NCBI GenBank assembly: GCA_002633005.1
Contig: NMRA01000320.1
Location: forward strand, 188,328 to 252,327
DNA length: 64,000 nucleotides
Direction of reading: 5' to 3'
DNA from: Phoronis australis
Lineage: Eukaryota; Phoronida; Phoronidae
Part shown: positions 21,180 to 35,700 of the stretch, piece by piece
Numbering within the stretch: position 1 is the first letter of the stretch
Layout of the letters: every line of letters starts with the position of its first letter
Program-made: the position numbers and the translations under genes
Notes under the pieces: model-generated
The model's database searches: none
What the model saw: only the letters and a program-made list of their open reading frames with translations
What the model was told of the DNA's origin: nothing

Positions 21180-23782
21180 TTTACATTAGTCATATTCCAA
21201 TGGAGGTGGTGACATGAACATTCATTCTATTGTTTTTTACGAAGTTCTACCTCAATGACAATGCTGCAAAAAGGAGTCTGTCATTGTGCTTCCTACCATG
21301 CAGCCTATCTTTAGTCACCAACACTGCATATTCCCCGGGTAATTAGTGGATTAATCGTTACGTTCCCACTGGCCCTCTCACGTGAAACGGATGGGGAGAT
21401 GATGAATTTATATTGGTTCTTATTATCCAAGGCAGTCTACTCATCAGGTGACATCCAGTGTAAGTGTGTGTCTGAATTCCCAAAGAATAAATTATTAATA
21501 AGATCTTAATTATGTGCTATAAGAGCATGAACGTTAAAAGTGCAGGCAGACTCTTAGTTCAGGCGTCTGTTTTATGAAAAATGACTAAAGACTTAACAGA
21601 CAGTGCAAGCCCCAGACAATTATGATCCCTATTCAGCACGTCCTTTGTCACTGATGTAGATCTGAGCTATTGAAATGGAAAGGTAATAGCTAGCACTACT
21701 TTCTTAACAATGGTGGTCATAATTACCCCCAAATTGTTTTTCTCTGGAATTTGCACAGAGTTAAAGCCTGCAATATGGAGAGCAGTTTTGACATGGTACA
21801 TTTTAAATATTACAAAAAGACTAAAAGTTAATTTGCGTTGATCTTGACAAAGTGCCACTTCCAAAAGGAACATTGGTTTTAAATATGTTTCATACCTATT
21901 TTCATTACTTTATTTCAATACTTTATTTCAATACTCCTGTCTACTTGCTTTTTTACCGATAAGGGTTGCTATCTTTTTATTTTGTGTTTAAAAGAAGCAT
22001 CAAAACTACTAAGAAGTCAGTTTATTATGAACCCATCCCTGAATTTTCCAGATTTCAGCTACACCAAACATGTCCAGGTGCCATTAGTTCAAGTTCAATC
22101 TTTATTAGAACTCAAAAAATCATAAAATATATACAAATGTGCAAATATGGTGATAGCCAAACTGAAGATTTGGAACCTCTGGACAATTTTGGTTGCAGTA
22201 ACAACATAAATTTTCTTGCTTTTCCTCAGTCATAGAAATGAAATCACAGCCCTTGCCCACCGACCAATCCCACTGCTTGCACTCTCTCGTTGACTACAGA
22301 GCTAGCCATCTTAGTTGTCTTCACAAATGTTCCATTACAACTACCGAAGTTGGCACATTTCCGGTTAGTGTACTTACTTCTGGAGTAAAGTAGTTCCGCA
22401 TGCACTGGGCCAAAAGCGATGTTTTAAAAATTATCGACATCTAATTTAGGCACTGTGTGTTGCTCATAGATGTTTCAATGTAGCTTAGTTTGATCCCGGT
22501 AAAAGCCGCTCCGAAAGACGAGCGGTGAAAATTCACGCATATCTTTAGAAATGCGTGACTTTCTTAAGCTATTATTCATGTCATGGAGTCTTTCTCTCCC
22601 TCTTCACAACTGACAAATATTTAGCGAAGTCACCATTAACGCATCGCAATCTAGAAATAATTGATGCGCATTATCTTAACAACTCTAAATTATGTGTATA
22701 TTCCGAGATACTAGATATATGTTTGATAAAGGGAGATTTAATTGTACTTCTAAAATACTTGGGTGGAGGTACAAGAACAAACTTCTTTTAGTCTTAAGTT
22801 ACTTTCACCAAATAGACTCCTGCAGGTCAGTCGGTTACTTACGGGCAAAATGGTACAAGATACCCAGTTAAAGGGCAAAATCGATAAGCAAATAATACAA
22901 CTACTGTACAACCTCACCAACTACCAACAAAAATAACCACTAAAATTGCTCTTTTGCCATTTTTTCAAAGGCTTCTCAGATATTTGTGGATACCAACAAC
23001 TTTTCAAAACTGTCCAATGGTAGTTGCAGATGAGAAAAATTAAACATGGAAAAGCATTAATCTGGAGCTTAAATATCCTTTACGGAAAAAAAAGATAAAA
23101 ACAAAATTTCTATTTATGGCCATATTGTGTCCTAACTTGATCAGTTTTTATCGTAGATATTTAGATTGCGATGTCAAAACTCATTTGATGCTCTAAATAA
23201 GAAACAGAAACATCTTTAAAAACTTCATGAAATAAAAAATACCCACATGCTAGTTAACCCTGTACCAGAGTCACGGCTCTAGCCAGCAAATAAAATCAAA
23301 ACAACATCCCACATGCCTGGTTCATAAGACACCTAATGGACTGTGCAGCGCTCTGATGATCAAACCCTAAGGCAGAGAAGTACAGTAATGTGCAGGTTTT
23401 AATATTCCTAATATACCAATGATAGCCTTGACCAATGTGTTACAATACCACATGAGGTCACATCTCCATAAACTCAGACAAACATACAAAATAGACAGAG
23501 ACAGTCACAATGAATCCATGACATGCTTTGTGTTGGCACATACCCACAGGGGATACACTGGTGAAGGTAAATACACGGGTATTTACTTATCCTGCAAAGG
23601 GACCTTACAACCAACTTGTCTCACTAAACACCCTCCTTTAATATTCAACAATTTCTGTGTGAAAGACGCTTGTCCATTGGCAGTATTCAGCTAAATGCCG
23701 AATCTTTTATATATTTCTGTTCTTCAATTTAACACCCTTGGCATCCATCAGGACGAAGAAAGTACTAGAAGCATAAACATAC
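21180..23782. other. No gene seen
   Basis: AT-rich. At 22093-22139 the run AAGTTCAATCTTTATTAGAA then CTCAAAAAATCATAAAATA resembles a retroposon 3' end in reverse orientation, but it is too short to classify. The short frames at 21667, 21966, 22555 and 23419 have no support. Confidence 0.4.
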
Positions 23783-23930
23783 ATTGTGAAAACAAACAAC
23801 AATGGTAAGATTTTTGCAAAGAATCCAGCAAGCCAAGATGGACATAAAGCCAGCAAAACAAGTTTTGGGCCAAACCACTCATCTACCAATAAGCTACTAC
23901 AGTGGTCAGCCAAATCGTGTAACACTGCAA
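23783..23930 (-). CDS. Candidate exon of a membrane protein
   Basis: Acceptor CAGTGATCTTCCAG (a second AG six bases on would also work). The frame enters in phase 1 and runs AVLHDLADHCSSLLVDEWFG, PKLVLLALCPSWLAGFFAKI then LPLLFVFT. It may end at the donor GTATGTT in phase 2, or continue unspliced to a TAA at 23707 (MYVYASSTFFVLMDAKGVKL then KNRNI). The spliced form joins in frame to 17959-18051. An acidic-aromatic loop followed by about 20 hydrophobic residues points to a membrane protein. Family unknown. Confidence that it is coding is moderate to low. Confidence 0.33.
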
Positions 23931-23997
23931 CTGGAAGATCACTGACATGAGGAATGTCTACTAATCCTGGTTAGGAGCAGGCCTTTATCCAGGATTT

Positions 23998-24115
23998 TGA
24001 AAATAGGGTGTCCAAAATGGGGTTCCCCATATTCCAGGGCGTCTATGATTCCGATGCGTAACCCCCCACCCCCAGCAATATACCCCCAAACACACAGATT
24101 TTTTTTACAAAAAAT
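23998..24115 (-). repeat. GIMDALEY-family dispersed repeat, copy 1
   Basis: The minus strand carries a block that reads through GIIDALEYGEPHFGHPIFKI, also present at 40845-40978 and 49240-49378 on the plus strand. Its core nucleotide word is CCAGGATTTTGAAAATAGGG on the plus strand. A neighbouring stretch at 24360-24440 (GTGGGCGTCCAAATGATACA) may belong to the same element. Confidence 0.8.
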
Positions 24116-24130
24116 GCATAGATGACGGTT

Positions 24131-26504
24131 TTTACACCTAAGTTTATAAAACAGCCTTCTATTTTTACAAAAAAAAACTGTGTAGACCAAGACTTTTGCA
24201 ATGCTGTCAATCACGTGTCAAAATAGCAACAATGCATATGCTTTGTATATACATTGTATATTTCTTCCTGCTTTGAAAAAAGAACCCCCACCTTAAGCCT
24301 TCAGAGGCTTCCTAGTATTCATTACAATGTGAGTCCAAACTTGAAAGGTTCCTATTTACAGTGGGCGTCCAAATGATACATTGGGCGTCCTTGTCAGGGC
24401 GGCCAGATTAGTGCCAAGGACCTACGCTGCATAAAGGCCTGGTTAGGAGACATGGAGTAGCTGCACAGAAAAAATGACAATAGGTACATCACTAAGTTGC
24501 AAAACTGATTTTGTGTCCAGGCACCGAGCATGACACGTGACACTTCCACTGAGGTGATGTCAGCAATATTTTGAGGATGCTGCTGTGACGGAAAATTTTA
24601 CAAAATCTTGGTGCATGCATTTCATAGACTGCACTATTAGTCACCAAATAGTCAACGTCAGATGAGACCATAGGCCATGATGAGGCTTCAACTACAGTAC
24701 GATGACAAATAAGTCAACTAAGAAAGAGATCAATGAATAATTACAATAATTATGTGTGATGGGCCAATGCTGACTATAATAGAAAAATAATTGATAGTCA
24801 AATACTTGACTACCTTCATCAAATATGGATTATGAACAGAGAAAATTCAATAGTTTCAGTGCCATTCCCGTACTGTACAAACTTTTGCTTTAACTGAAAG
24901 TTTCTTGAATAGATCAGCCACGTGTGAAACACGATGTTCTGAAGTTTTGCTAATTTTCACATTTTTCTAGTACTCTACATAACCTTAATCAAACCAAAAA
25001 ACACAGAAAAAAACACAAAAATGTAATTTTTTTAAAGCTAACCAATCTTTAGGAAGATATATCGCTTCGCTAAAATATCACGTCCGCAACGATCATGTCT
25101 GCAAAGCAATTTTTTACGTAGAAACCATTCAAAAGTTTGAGTATTCAAGGTGCAATTTATCTTTTTGTTAAATTAAGTGTCAATGGAAATTACCAAAACT
25201 ATCCTAGAGTTAACCAAAATGGGCAGGGAGAACAGACTATTGAGTTTGAAGTCAAACAAAAAAATCAGGTGATTTTGCATCATGTTCACAACAAAGTGAC
25301 AGTTGCAATTAAGTTTTTCAAGTAGTTAGTGTACTCAATCTTCTGTTCTCTCAGCTTTGAAAGCAACTTATGACCCGTTCACAACTACATCCTTTCCAGA
25401 GTAGGTCTGTGTTAATGTTGCAAGAGTTCAAATGCCACGTCTGTAACAAAACAAATACTGGGAAATTCGGCATTTGTAGAAAACATCGAAGTGAGTATCA
25501 ACCCTAATTCCTAACGAACAGTGAAGTGTGCGAGACGGCATCTTCTTTCTATTTTGGTGGACAACATCACTGATTGGAGCAGGTCTAATCAATACGAACA
25601 TCATAAAGATGGACAACCATACGGACATTACTCAATAATCAAGGCTAATTATTGACTTAGTTTAATACATTATCAATAGCCCTTCATATCATCAGATTGA
25701 ATAACACTTTCACCTGACCTTCAGCACCCTAATAGTCCAATCAACAAAATTCAGCAACATACCAAAATACCACAGGGCCTCTTAGTCTGCCATATTTACC
25801 CACAATGCTGTGTGCACCAGCAGGGCATCTTCCCACAGTTGTATACTGATGCTGTGTGTAATCACTTATTTGACATTCATTATTCCAATGAGTTAGTTCA
25901 ACCGTGCTGCACACTGAGTTGCAGTGCGAGTGCAGCAGTTTTATTAAATTAAAAATTGAGTTTTTTCACAAGAACCAAAATGGAAGACCCCCCCAGTTCA
26001 ACTGTCAACAAAAACCGAAATGTTCACTCCGCACCAATCAAACGACTGCACGGCATATCCTGTCAGAGAGACCATCCCACTCTCCAGCAATAGCTGGTGC
26101 CTCATCAAGCCATACCAACCACGCTATGAAAGAGGCCTCACTGTTATCATCAACAATCAGTGCTTTCCCACTAGAGGCAAAACATTGCTACAGTAAGTGG
26201 GAAAGGATAAACCCGTTAGTTAATCTGCAAGCGAAACTTCGCTGAAAATAGTAGGACTTTAAAAGCGAGGCTTTGGTACCCACCAGAACTTTGGTGTTGT
26301 GGAAAAGATCAGACAGGAAATAAAAGAGCACCTAATAAGGAACAAAAAACAGGAAACAATTAAATGGGGATATATTGAAACCCTTTAAATAGGCACCAGC
26401 AAATTAACGTATTAAACAATTTATTAGCCAGAACAAAAGCATGAAATGTACCGATTTCACAAATATAGACAGGATTTAGCAATAACACCAACAGCCCATC
26501 TTTC
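24131..26504. other. No gene seen
   Basis: AT-rich sequence without splice-bounded frames or copies elsewhere in the window that I could find. The plus frame at 25904-26245 (113 codons) is the longest here; it is proline- and histidine-bearing but shows no motif, and its start has no promoter or donor context. Confidence 0.4.
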
Positions 26505-27104
26505 CGTGAGTTTTGGGAATTAATTCTTCAAAATACGAGAGCTTCCCACCTAAAGAGAATTTGGAGGGTTGGCAAAACCATTGTCACAATTCTCTGGCCC
26601 GATTATTTCGAATATATGTTTTATCTAGAGCACTGCAGACGGAAACTCAGCGCGGCAGACAGCATCGCTGAAAGCGAAGGTATTGATGTCGGTGGGGTTC
26701 TTAAACTTTGCAAACATGGGAAGAAAATAAAATGACAAAAACGTTCAAGTATTATATTTTGAAGTAAGTCCCTGACCCGGGACAATAATTCATTACTTGT
26801 ATTGTAATTCACATTGCCAAACCATCGTCCGGAGGCCCAGCGTCGTTGCGCTTGTTTTGATCCTAATCTGTATCTAAAAGTCGGGAATCGCGCGTTTTCT
26901 AACACTGGGCGCTAAATCTTCAATCTTAAAAAGTCGGGGATGGGCGCTTAACGGAGAGGTGGGCGCTTAAAACTGGAAATCTTGAAAAATCGCAGAGGGG
27001 CGGTTAACCTAGCAGTGGGCGGTTAAATCGAAAATCCACCTAAAGTAGGGGGTCCGCCCAGGGCAGTTAACTCAGCATGAGCATTAACCCGAATGTTTAC
27101 GGTA
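26505..27104 (-). mobile_element. TACCGTA-family dispersed repeat, copy 2
   Basis: Reverse-complement copy of 5340-5935, ending at 27098-27104 in TACGGTA. It contains a ladder of subterminal words: GGGGATGGGCGCTTAACGGA, GAGGTGGGCGCTTAAAACTG and GCAGTGGGCGGTTAAATCGA. The shared frame LLQNIILERFCHFIFFPC matches copy 1 at the protein level, but several indels interrupt it. Confidence 0.75.
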
Positions 27105-29267
27105 GTTTAGAACACAAAGTTCTCAACAAAAGTAACTTTTCAGGAAATTTCACTTCACTTCTGGTAAGGTTTGTATGACCAGGGCTCGACATAACGAGCT
27201 GCAGTTCGCATTTGCGACCTGAAAATTGGAAATTTGAGTTGAGATTTTTGTCAGTTCGTATCAAGTCGCAAAATGCGATCTGGAATTTCTAACATATGCG
27301 AGCTGAGCTTTTACACTTCTCGGCAAATACCTGACAAAAAAGCAACTCTTGTTAATCCGACCGTTGTATGGTTGTTGCCAAATCCAAGTTCAAAAGAACA
27401 CTAACTGAGAACACTATAACATCTACATTTACAACTTTTACAATTACAATGGGTTTTAAGCCCTTCAGACTAAGAGCTGTAACCTTTAAACCAGTTTAAA
27501 AGTTATACCTTGGTGTGAACAGGACATAACAGTCCAGTGAACTGAAACACATCAGCTGATACCAGACTGGGTTTTAATGGCAATGAAAACAATAGAGATC
27601 TTTGGAACACATGTTCACCAATTGAGCAACACAGCAACAAACAAATGTTATTCAACTATTCAGCAGGCTCAGACCAATAAACTTATAGGTCTGAAGCTCA
27701 AGTAATGCCCTTGCACTCAATGTAATAGTGTTTCAGTCCACAAATTACATAAATAATGAATGNCCCTTTTGTAGATATGGGGAGTTCAGGAACATCTGCA
27801 GGGGAGGCATGCCCCTGTTAAAATAATGGAGTGCCCCCTTGAGTACACAGTAGGCAAACCTCATGATGGACCACCAGCACAATAGCAACCAGCAGACAGT
27901 TTATTAGCTCAGTTTGAATGAAAGGGTGGTCTTGTCTAGGTTTGTATACAGTACATCAGCAAGATAATCCTGAACCCCATATTTTAATGTTGCTGCCATA
28001 AGCAAAAATGAATGCACTTTTGCCTTGTGTGCATTTCATAAGAGTCCACGCCTTTAGTCACACATCAGGCAGAATTTAAATGGTTTTATGCAAAATGATG
28101 CCCAAGACATAAAATCTCGGTTGTTGGCAGTTAGAAAATGTAGTTCTAAATAAAAACACCGAAGTTTTATTTTTTACGATTACTTTAGAATATACAAATC
28201 TTGCAACATGCATGGAATACATTCTAGGTCAGAACATCACATAAGATTTTTAAGCACAAGATCCTTTTGATTTACGGTAGAATTGTGATGCCAACCCAAC
28301 TTTGTTTGAATGGACACATGCAGTAAAAATTCTTAAGCTTGCGAGTCAATATGGACAACACGTGAAACTTCATTTTGTCCACTTTCTCAACAAAAAGAAT
28401 TTTTCAGGACAATTTACTTTGCTTTTAGCATGATAACAGTGGTATCAATAATGTGACCAAATTTTGTTTAATATAAATATACAAGAGAAAATCTTAACAA
28501 TTCTGTTTTCTAAAATACTTCATTTTCATTTTCTGCAACTTTTGATTTTTTCATGAAAATCATATTTTTGATAGCATCTCAGAGGAAATTGGAACACTAC
28601 AAAACATTCCGTAAGAGCATTTTTGAAGAACAATGCATAAAGCATACCATAGTATCCGAAAGTTTGATATGAATGCGATTAGCTATTTCAAAGTTAAATC
28701 GTCCCAAAGTAAGCCAAATTTGGGCATTATCTACTAGGGTACTAAATAACCTTTCACAAAGCACCATGTCACAGTTGATCTCATCCTTTAAAACTGACCT
28801 GATGTTGGTTTATCAATCAAGCGAAAAAGTGACCATATGACCACCAGGACGCCACTTGTTGGAATGACATGAAATCTCTGACTACATTTTAAATTGTACC
28901 CCCTAACACAACTAGGTCGACTTTATCATGCACTTTGTCAATGTAATGCGGTACAGAGCTGACCTGGCACTCTATCAAGTACATTTGGCACAGCACAGTT
29001 TCCATTACATGGCACAGCACAGTTTGCATGGAAGCTGAAAAGTGCAGATGTTGATGAAAACATCAATTCAAAATGAAATCTACAAAATTATTGAATTTTT
29101 AAAATCCCAGGCTTTTGAGAATGACAATGCTTTTGACTAAAAGATGAATAACAGGGGCTGAATAGAACAACTCATTATTTGGTGTAAAAAGTAGAAAGAT
29201 ATCTCAAAATTATTACTATGAGTCCTTAACTTCCTCTGAAACTCCAATAAATAAAAAATCAGTATAG
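27105..29267. other. No gene; old dispersed repeats and one N
   Basis: At 27182 AGGGCTCGACATAACGAGCT starts a GCATTTGCGACC-rich, partly palindromic stretch that looks like a MITE fragment (to about 27310). The N at 27763 has no duplicated flanks that I can see. At 28280-28760 lies a diverged repeat related to 33130-33480 and, inverted, to 48055-48450 (shared word TCTTATTTTTGATAG-like). Confidence 0.45.
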
Positions 29268-29771
29268 AGAGTATTTCAAACTAACGTCGACGCGTCAATA
29301 GTTTGAGGAGTTGCAGTCAGTATGAACACTTAACTCTGGTCCTGAATCGAAGTTAACAGCTCCAGTTAACATCACAGTTAATAGGTGGATTTAACAGCGC
29401 AGCGTCGACGCTGCAGTGCAGTATGAACGGTTAACTTCGGTCCAATCGAAGTTATCGCCAGGTGCCGCTGTTATTGTCAACAAGTACAGGGTAGTGCCGG
29501 CACTAATAGCTGCTTATATTTTGCTCTAATAATAACCAATCAATTTAAAAATAAGTTTAATGTCAATTAGCACATGTAAATGTTTTCAAACTGTCACATT
29601 GAAAAAAACTTAGCGTGCAGCGCTACCTTGTGATAACTTCGATGATGACAGCATCACCACCGTTTACTTCGATGTTCATTAACTACCGAAGCCAGTATGA
29701 ACGGTCCAGTAACTGCGCTGTTTACGTCGATGCTCTGGTCAGACCAGAGTTAAGTCAATATGAAAGGGCCT
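29268..29771 (+). mobile_element. Harbinger-like MITE, copy 3
   Basis: A 504-bp element from AGAGTATTTCAAACTAACGT to GTCAATATGAAAGGGCCT, flanked by TAG on both sides (29265-29267 and 29772-29774). The left end has decayed from AGGGCCTTTCA. The interior aligns along its length with 2360-2865. Confidence 0.8.
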
Positions 29772-29774
29772 TAG

Positions 29775-32700
29775 TACACAGAAAAGTGGAACTTCATTTT
29801 GTTAAGTTTCTCAACAAAAATAATCAAAAAGATATTGATATTTGTGTTCAACTGTTACTACAGATTGCACTCGACACCTGTTTGCGAACAACATTTGGTA
29901 CATTCTTAGCAGCTTCGTCAATGTAATGAACTTTTGAAAATTTAAAATATAAACACTTTAGTGAGTATTTTTGCCTCCAGAACTGAAGACTTTTTAACAC
30001 GTTTTATGGGGCCATCAGACAGATAATGGTCAAGTAAAAATAACTAGGTCCAATCTGAAGTTGTATTTGGTATACAAAAATAAAATACAGTCTAAATGGA
30101 TATGTAACGACTCTTACCCACAAGGAGTACAGGTATCCTGCAGCATCGAGCACATTCATCAAGTCCCCCAGTATGACTGTAGCATGAGGTATTGAAATGC
30201 ACTTTCAGGAAGACCACATGAATTCCATGGCAACCATTACTCAGCACATCCCTTATTTACAGAAAGTGCATATTACACCTGTGTATTTATAACTAACTTG
30301 CACCAGCAATGAAGCTGGTAAAACAATTTAGTAGCAAGTCTAGACCGGAAGACACCTGTACAGCACAGGAAATGATCTGCCTGTTCAATTTTGCGTAGTC
30401 AATCATAAGTCACAGATACTTGTTTATCATTGGTTTCCACTATCAAAAGCCTCAAAGGAAGTGAAGGTGAATGACAATCAATGAATTGCAAACAGGTGGG
30501 CAAAGTTTTTGGACGCCATGAGCCCTAAGCTGACCCAATGCTTGCACTAGAAACGGAAATTCTTTCACTTGTGGAACGAAAACTGTGCCTTTGATCCCAT
30601 GATTTATGACCTCAAAATTTCATAATTCAACATCTCACCAAGCAATCACGTCAGTGGGCAACTTTCTGCTACGTCTTAAGCATACTGGCGAAACACTTCA
30701 CTTGGCCTCGAGTGACATCGATTTTCTCGCAAGAAACTTGGTCTACATACCGAATGCTAACCTGGCGTTCATTGAATGAGCTTTCGGTGTTGTAGTAGAC
30801 CACGATAAACATTAAGTTACTTTAATTTGCACTGTATTTCAAAGAGACTCACATTGTTAACTGTCTGGCTTGAGCCTAACATTTGAAGAGTTTCAAAAAA
30901 ATTCATCGTAAAACATAACATTTCACTTTATTGGCTATAAATCCTCTTCATGCGAACACAACACCACGCTACACTACAATGATCAAAGACTGATATTGCT
31001 ACATTTAAAGCTTTCTGAATTCCCTTTGAAGATGAGAATATTAATAGTTTGTAATATATTCAAGAGGTTTCAGACCTAAAACCTGTGTGGAATCAATCAC
31101 ATCTTGTCTGACTGCACTATTGTTGTTGTTGGCAAACCAATGAGGAAAGGGACAAATTAATGGAAATTGAGGGAGCACCAGCTGCATTCCCATTTATTTC
31201 AAAATCCCAGATAATTCATTACATACCATTCCTGTAGAGTGTAAAAACTAAGAAATTTCCACTATCACAATCTACTCTAGAATCAGGATGGATTAAATCT
31301 GTCAAGCAAGCCTTTTGTCTTGGTACACATTACAACTGTGGTTAAGATGGTCAGAGCTTAGTCACACAAAGAAATCAACAGGTGAAAGTTGAATCTTATT
31401 TCTCAGAAAGTCAACCGTTTTTCTCCATTAAAAATTTTTTTGGAGAAAGTATGTCATACAAAACACATCTGCTTCACGACATTTGTTGAAAGTCGTTTGC
31501 AACTAGTAATTTTATATATCGGTTAGCGTCATTATTGCTGAATTACGTGAGCATCTGAGCATCGGATGAAAGTAGACAATAATAGAGCAGGACTCCGTAA
31601 ACATTGATTTGCTACTGTCAAACTGGTAACGGACACCACTGTATCCCGACTGGTCAATATGTCAATCGGGATACTCATTCCACAGCACGGGTGCGTGACG
31701 TCAGGAAAAAATTCACAGGATTAATTCCACAAATGACCAGTGGGCCCCAAGCATTCGGGAACACCAGAAAGGTATGTCATTCCTATTGGCAGCTTGTGAT
31801 ACTACAATACCTTTTTGAATGTTTTGTCATTTAAAAACCATCCTATAATTGTAATGTTTGAAAGAAAGAATCGAGAGTGGGCGATGAAGAATATTTGTAC
31901 TGAATAGATGAAGGAAACATGCCATGTATTGAGCAGCGACTAACATGTATTGAGTGGGTGAGGATGACGTGCCATCAAGTAGCGAACAACAATGCATCCA
32001 CTGAGAAGATGAAGGAGGCATGCAATTTGTGTCGAGCAGCGATTCCACTCTTGCACGAAGTCATTAATTTCTGTCTCCTTGTGCACCTTCAGTAGGACCT
32101 TTATAAATGCACAACAGCACCTGACACCCAGTCAACTGCACAACTTCCTCATTTCGCTGAGAGGAGACCTTGATTTAGCAGTGCACCTCATTTTGGGGGC
32201 ACACAGAGGCCACATACCTCCCAGTACCTATCAATAACTGTTTCAGTGTCTGCTGACTCACTAACACAGTCATGAACCCTTTATTTTTAGCCAGTTCAAG
32301 TGACCCAATAAATAACTACTTTCTGTTTCAAGTAAACGCTTGATTGATATGCGCAGGGCAACAACACATTACGGACTTTTTCACACCAAAAATGACGGTT
32401 AATCTCATTTTGTAACCTAGCCAGTCGAGCACATTTAGATCTCTGTGAGTGAGTCAGTCAGTCAGGGAAGTGGCCAAGGGGGAAACATTTCATGGAAACA
32501 AATTGTATTCAAATGAATATGATTGTAATCAAATGAATATGATTACCACACTGCTGGTTCAAGTGATATATAAAAAAGATCCCGAGTGATAATTCCTGGC
32601 CATAGAAAGGTCTTACTTAATTTGGGTAAAATAACTTCTTAGAAACGATCGTATCAAAATACCATTATTGTATTAAAGCGGATAAAGAACTGTGCAAAGG

Positions 32701-35700
32701 CAATTTACCAAATACAATTACTGAACCAATGTCCTGTGGGAAAAAAGGAACTTGACGGAGCACTTAGCAACTGGAGGGTGCACTTAACACAAAACATGTG
32801 ACCTTGGCTTTGTCACTTGGTCGTCAGGTTTAGTTATCGAATAGCCTGTGTATTTCACCAAATAACTACAGCATGGTAATTCTTCACATATTTAAAATAA
32901 ATTATATCCCACAGGTGAAGATCAGATTTACTAAATTTCTCGTCTAAAGTAAAAGATTTAGGACATTTTAGTTCATTACAAGCAAGGTTTGTCACAAAAC
33001 AACATTAAATTTTACCATTATTTGCAAAAGAAAAATCAACCATTGGAAAATGGAAAAATTACCATTCTGGCAATAATTTACTTTTGCATAAAATAACTGG
33101 AAAGTAATCTTACTATGATTCAACGTAGTAAAGGGATAAGTTTTCTGAATGTAGAAAGCCTGTAATTTTTTACTTAATCAATCTGACATTTATTGGGTCA
33201 CATGCCATGTCTTTTTGGCACAAATTAGCAAAACAGAAAGGTGCGTTGAAAGTAATATAATATGACCAAATTCCAATTGATATAAATATGCAAGATGAAA
33301 TCTCAAAGTGCTGTTACAGTTTTCACTTTGTTTTTGTCTCATGTAAATTTTATTCTTTTCATGGAAATCAGAAAAGTCTTATTTTTGATAGTGCCCTCAT
33401 GCAAAAATGGAACATTTCAAAAACTGCATAAAACATAGTATCTGAAAATTTTCTATCACTCCGATCAGCCAAATCTGAGATACGACGTCGGAAATTAACC
33501 AATTTAGGATGTTTTTCTTGACTCCAACATAACCTTGTATCCACAACATGATTTGTTCCATTCTAATACAGAGCTCGATCAAAATGCACAACAATAAATG
33601 ATTTGTTCTATTCCAATACAGGGTTCGCTCAACCTAAATGTAAGGAATGTCACTGGCAGAAAATGTCGAGGATAAAAACTTGTTTTTTTGACCACAGGAA
33701 GTGAAGAGCATGGGAAAGTGGTTCCATAATTTTATAATTATTGTGGGAACTACGCACCAGTCACAATAAAATCATGCAACTATTGCCAAAACACATTTGA
33801 ATTTGAACTCTGACAACAAACAATATCAGGTGCACATTGCAGTTAACTGTTTAAAAACAGTTACATATCAAATTTCATGACTTGTACATGGTGGGGCTGC
33901 ACTACTGACCCCGAAGCTCAACCAACTAATGTCTTAAAAATGATGTCATAAATGGAAAACAATCACCCACACTCATTGATGGTGGGTTAACCGAAATCAC
34001 AAAGTAGTAATAGTAGTAATGTCTTGAAAATGATGTCATCAATAAAAAATGACCTACACACCAATTAAAGGAAGGATGAAGTGGAATCATAGAGCTGGAA
34101 TAAGGAACCTAATGCAGGATTGACCTGAAAACACCAGGGGCTCAATTGTGCAGCAACCAAGATAGATTAAATGAGGGAGAACATACAGGGAACACAGAAT
34201 GGTAGATAAGGCTGCAATTTGCAAAGGAGACAGAGATGAAGATTGTCACAGAGTTCTGCAGTGTTTTTGAAATTTTTAAATGCACTGACATAAAATAGCA
34301 CCTAAGACAGCACCGCAAATGGTACACTTCTTTAGGTGTTTACTAGTATTACAAAAATGGCCGCCTCCATAGGAGCATATCTGGCAATTTTCATGAAGAT
34401 CTTCCAGATTTTGGAGATACAAGTATATGACATATAAATATGCATAATCCTCTCTTGTGATGCTTTTTGCTATATACAATAGAGTAGTTTCAATCGAAAT
34501 ATCAACAATGACACAGAGTTCGGCAAAATGGTAACCAAAACATCAAATAGCTTTTGTTACAGAGACATCAAGACTTGCATTCCTACATGTGTTGTTGACC
34601 TTCCCTCAAAGGTGCAAAACAGAACTTATAATGAAGTAACTAACAACTTCGCATTCCATCATGCCAATCCATTGCTAAATGAGCGAAACCCTGAAAAATT
34701 CCCCTAACCTTAATTGAATTTCAAACTTCGAGAGCGCGTATTAATAGCATTCCCATGTATTTGAGAATCCCAGAAACTTTGCAGGAACCATTTTACAGCA
34801 ATTATTTCCACTAATCTGTTGTGCACGCAGCAATCAAAATCCCAGGAAGTTGGTAGCCCCTACCAGCAGGCCTCTAATGACAAGATTAGCTAATTGAATA
34901 ACAAAGTGTTGGTGGAAGACAGAATCCCAACAGAGTTGTGCCCCCCCCCCCTGTAAAAGGCAAATATTGTTCTAGTAAAATTTGCCTGAAAACAGGGATC
35001 AATCGAGCAATTTCCGCATGGGAATGACACTAACATATATGTATGTTGCCACTTCACATGAAACTTGTGCTGGCCAGCACACCATCTGGACATACCTGGA
35101 TGTCCTTTCATCTCTTCAATTCTAAACTTCCATTAGAGTCACAAACAAAGAAGAGCATAGCATATTGCATCAAACACTTAATTCCACCATGCCCAGTTCT
35201 CTGGAGAATTTTAAAAGACAGGCAAAAATAAGCCAACTGGCTTATACATATGTTAAATACATGTACTTTTGTGCAACATATCTTTGTTTCGTTTTATTCC
35301 ACACAACCACTAATTAATTACTACACATTGTATGCCCCCCCATATTATGTGCCCCCATATGAAACCCCTTTTATCCTCTCGACAAGTCACAGTGGACTGG
35401 TCTATTGACATCATCATTGGGCATTACCACACTAACCACAACCTGAGCAGCTGATTGGCTCAAGGAACGTCACCAATTAGAAACATCGTCGACATTAGGC
35501 ATCAATGTCGATTGATAATGCAATTACTAAGCAAAACAATCGTGTCAGGTAAAGGATCCTTCGAACTGAACAGAGGCGTAGATATCGTATAGCGGGGCAC
35601 TATCGATTCACTCACGACCCACGACGAATCAATTTTCGAAGTATTTGCACCCACCTAAAATGCCATACAACAGTTACGTTTCGTACTAAATCTGACAACG

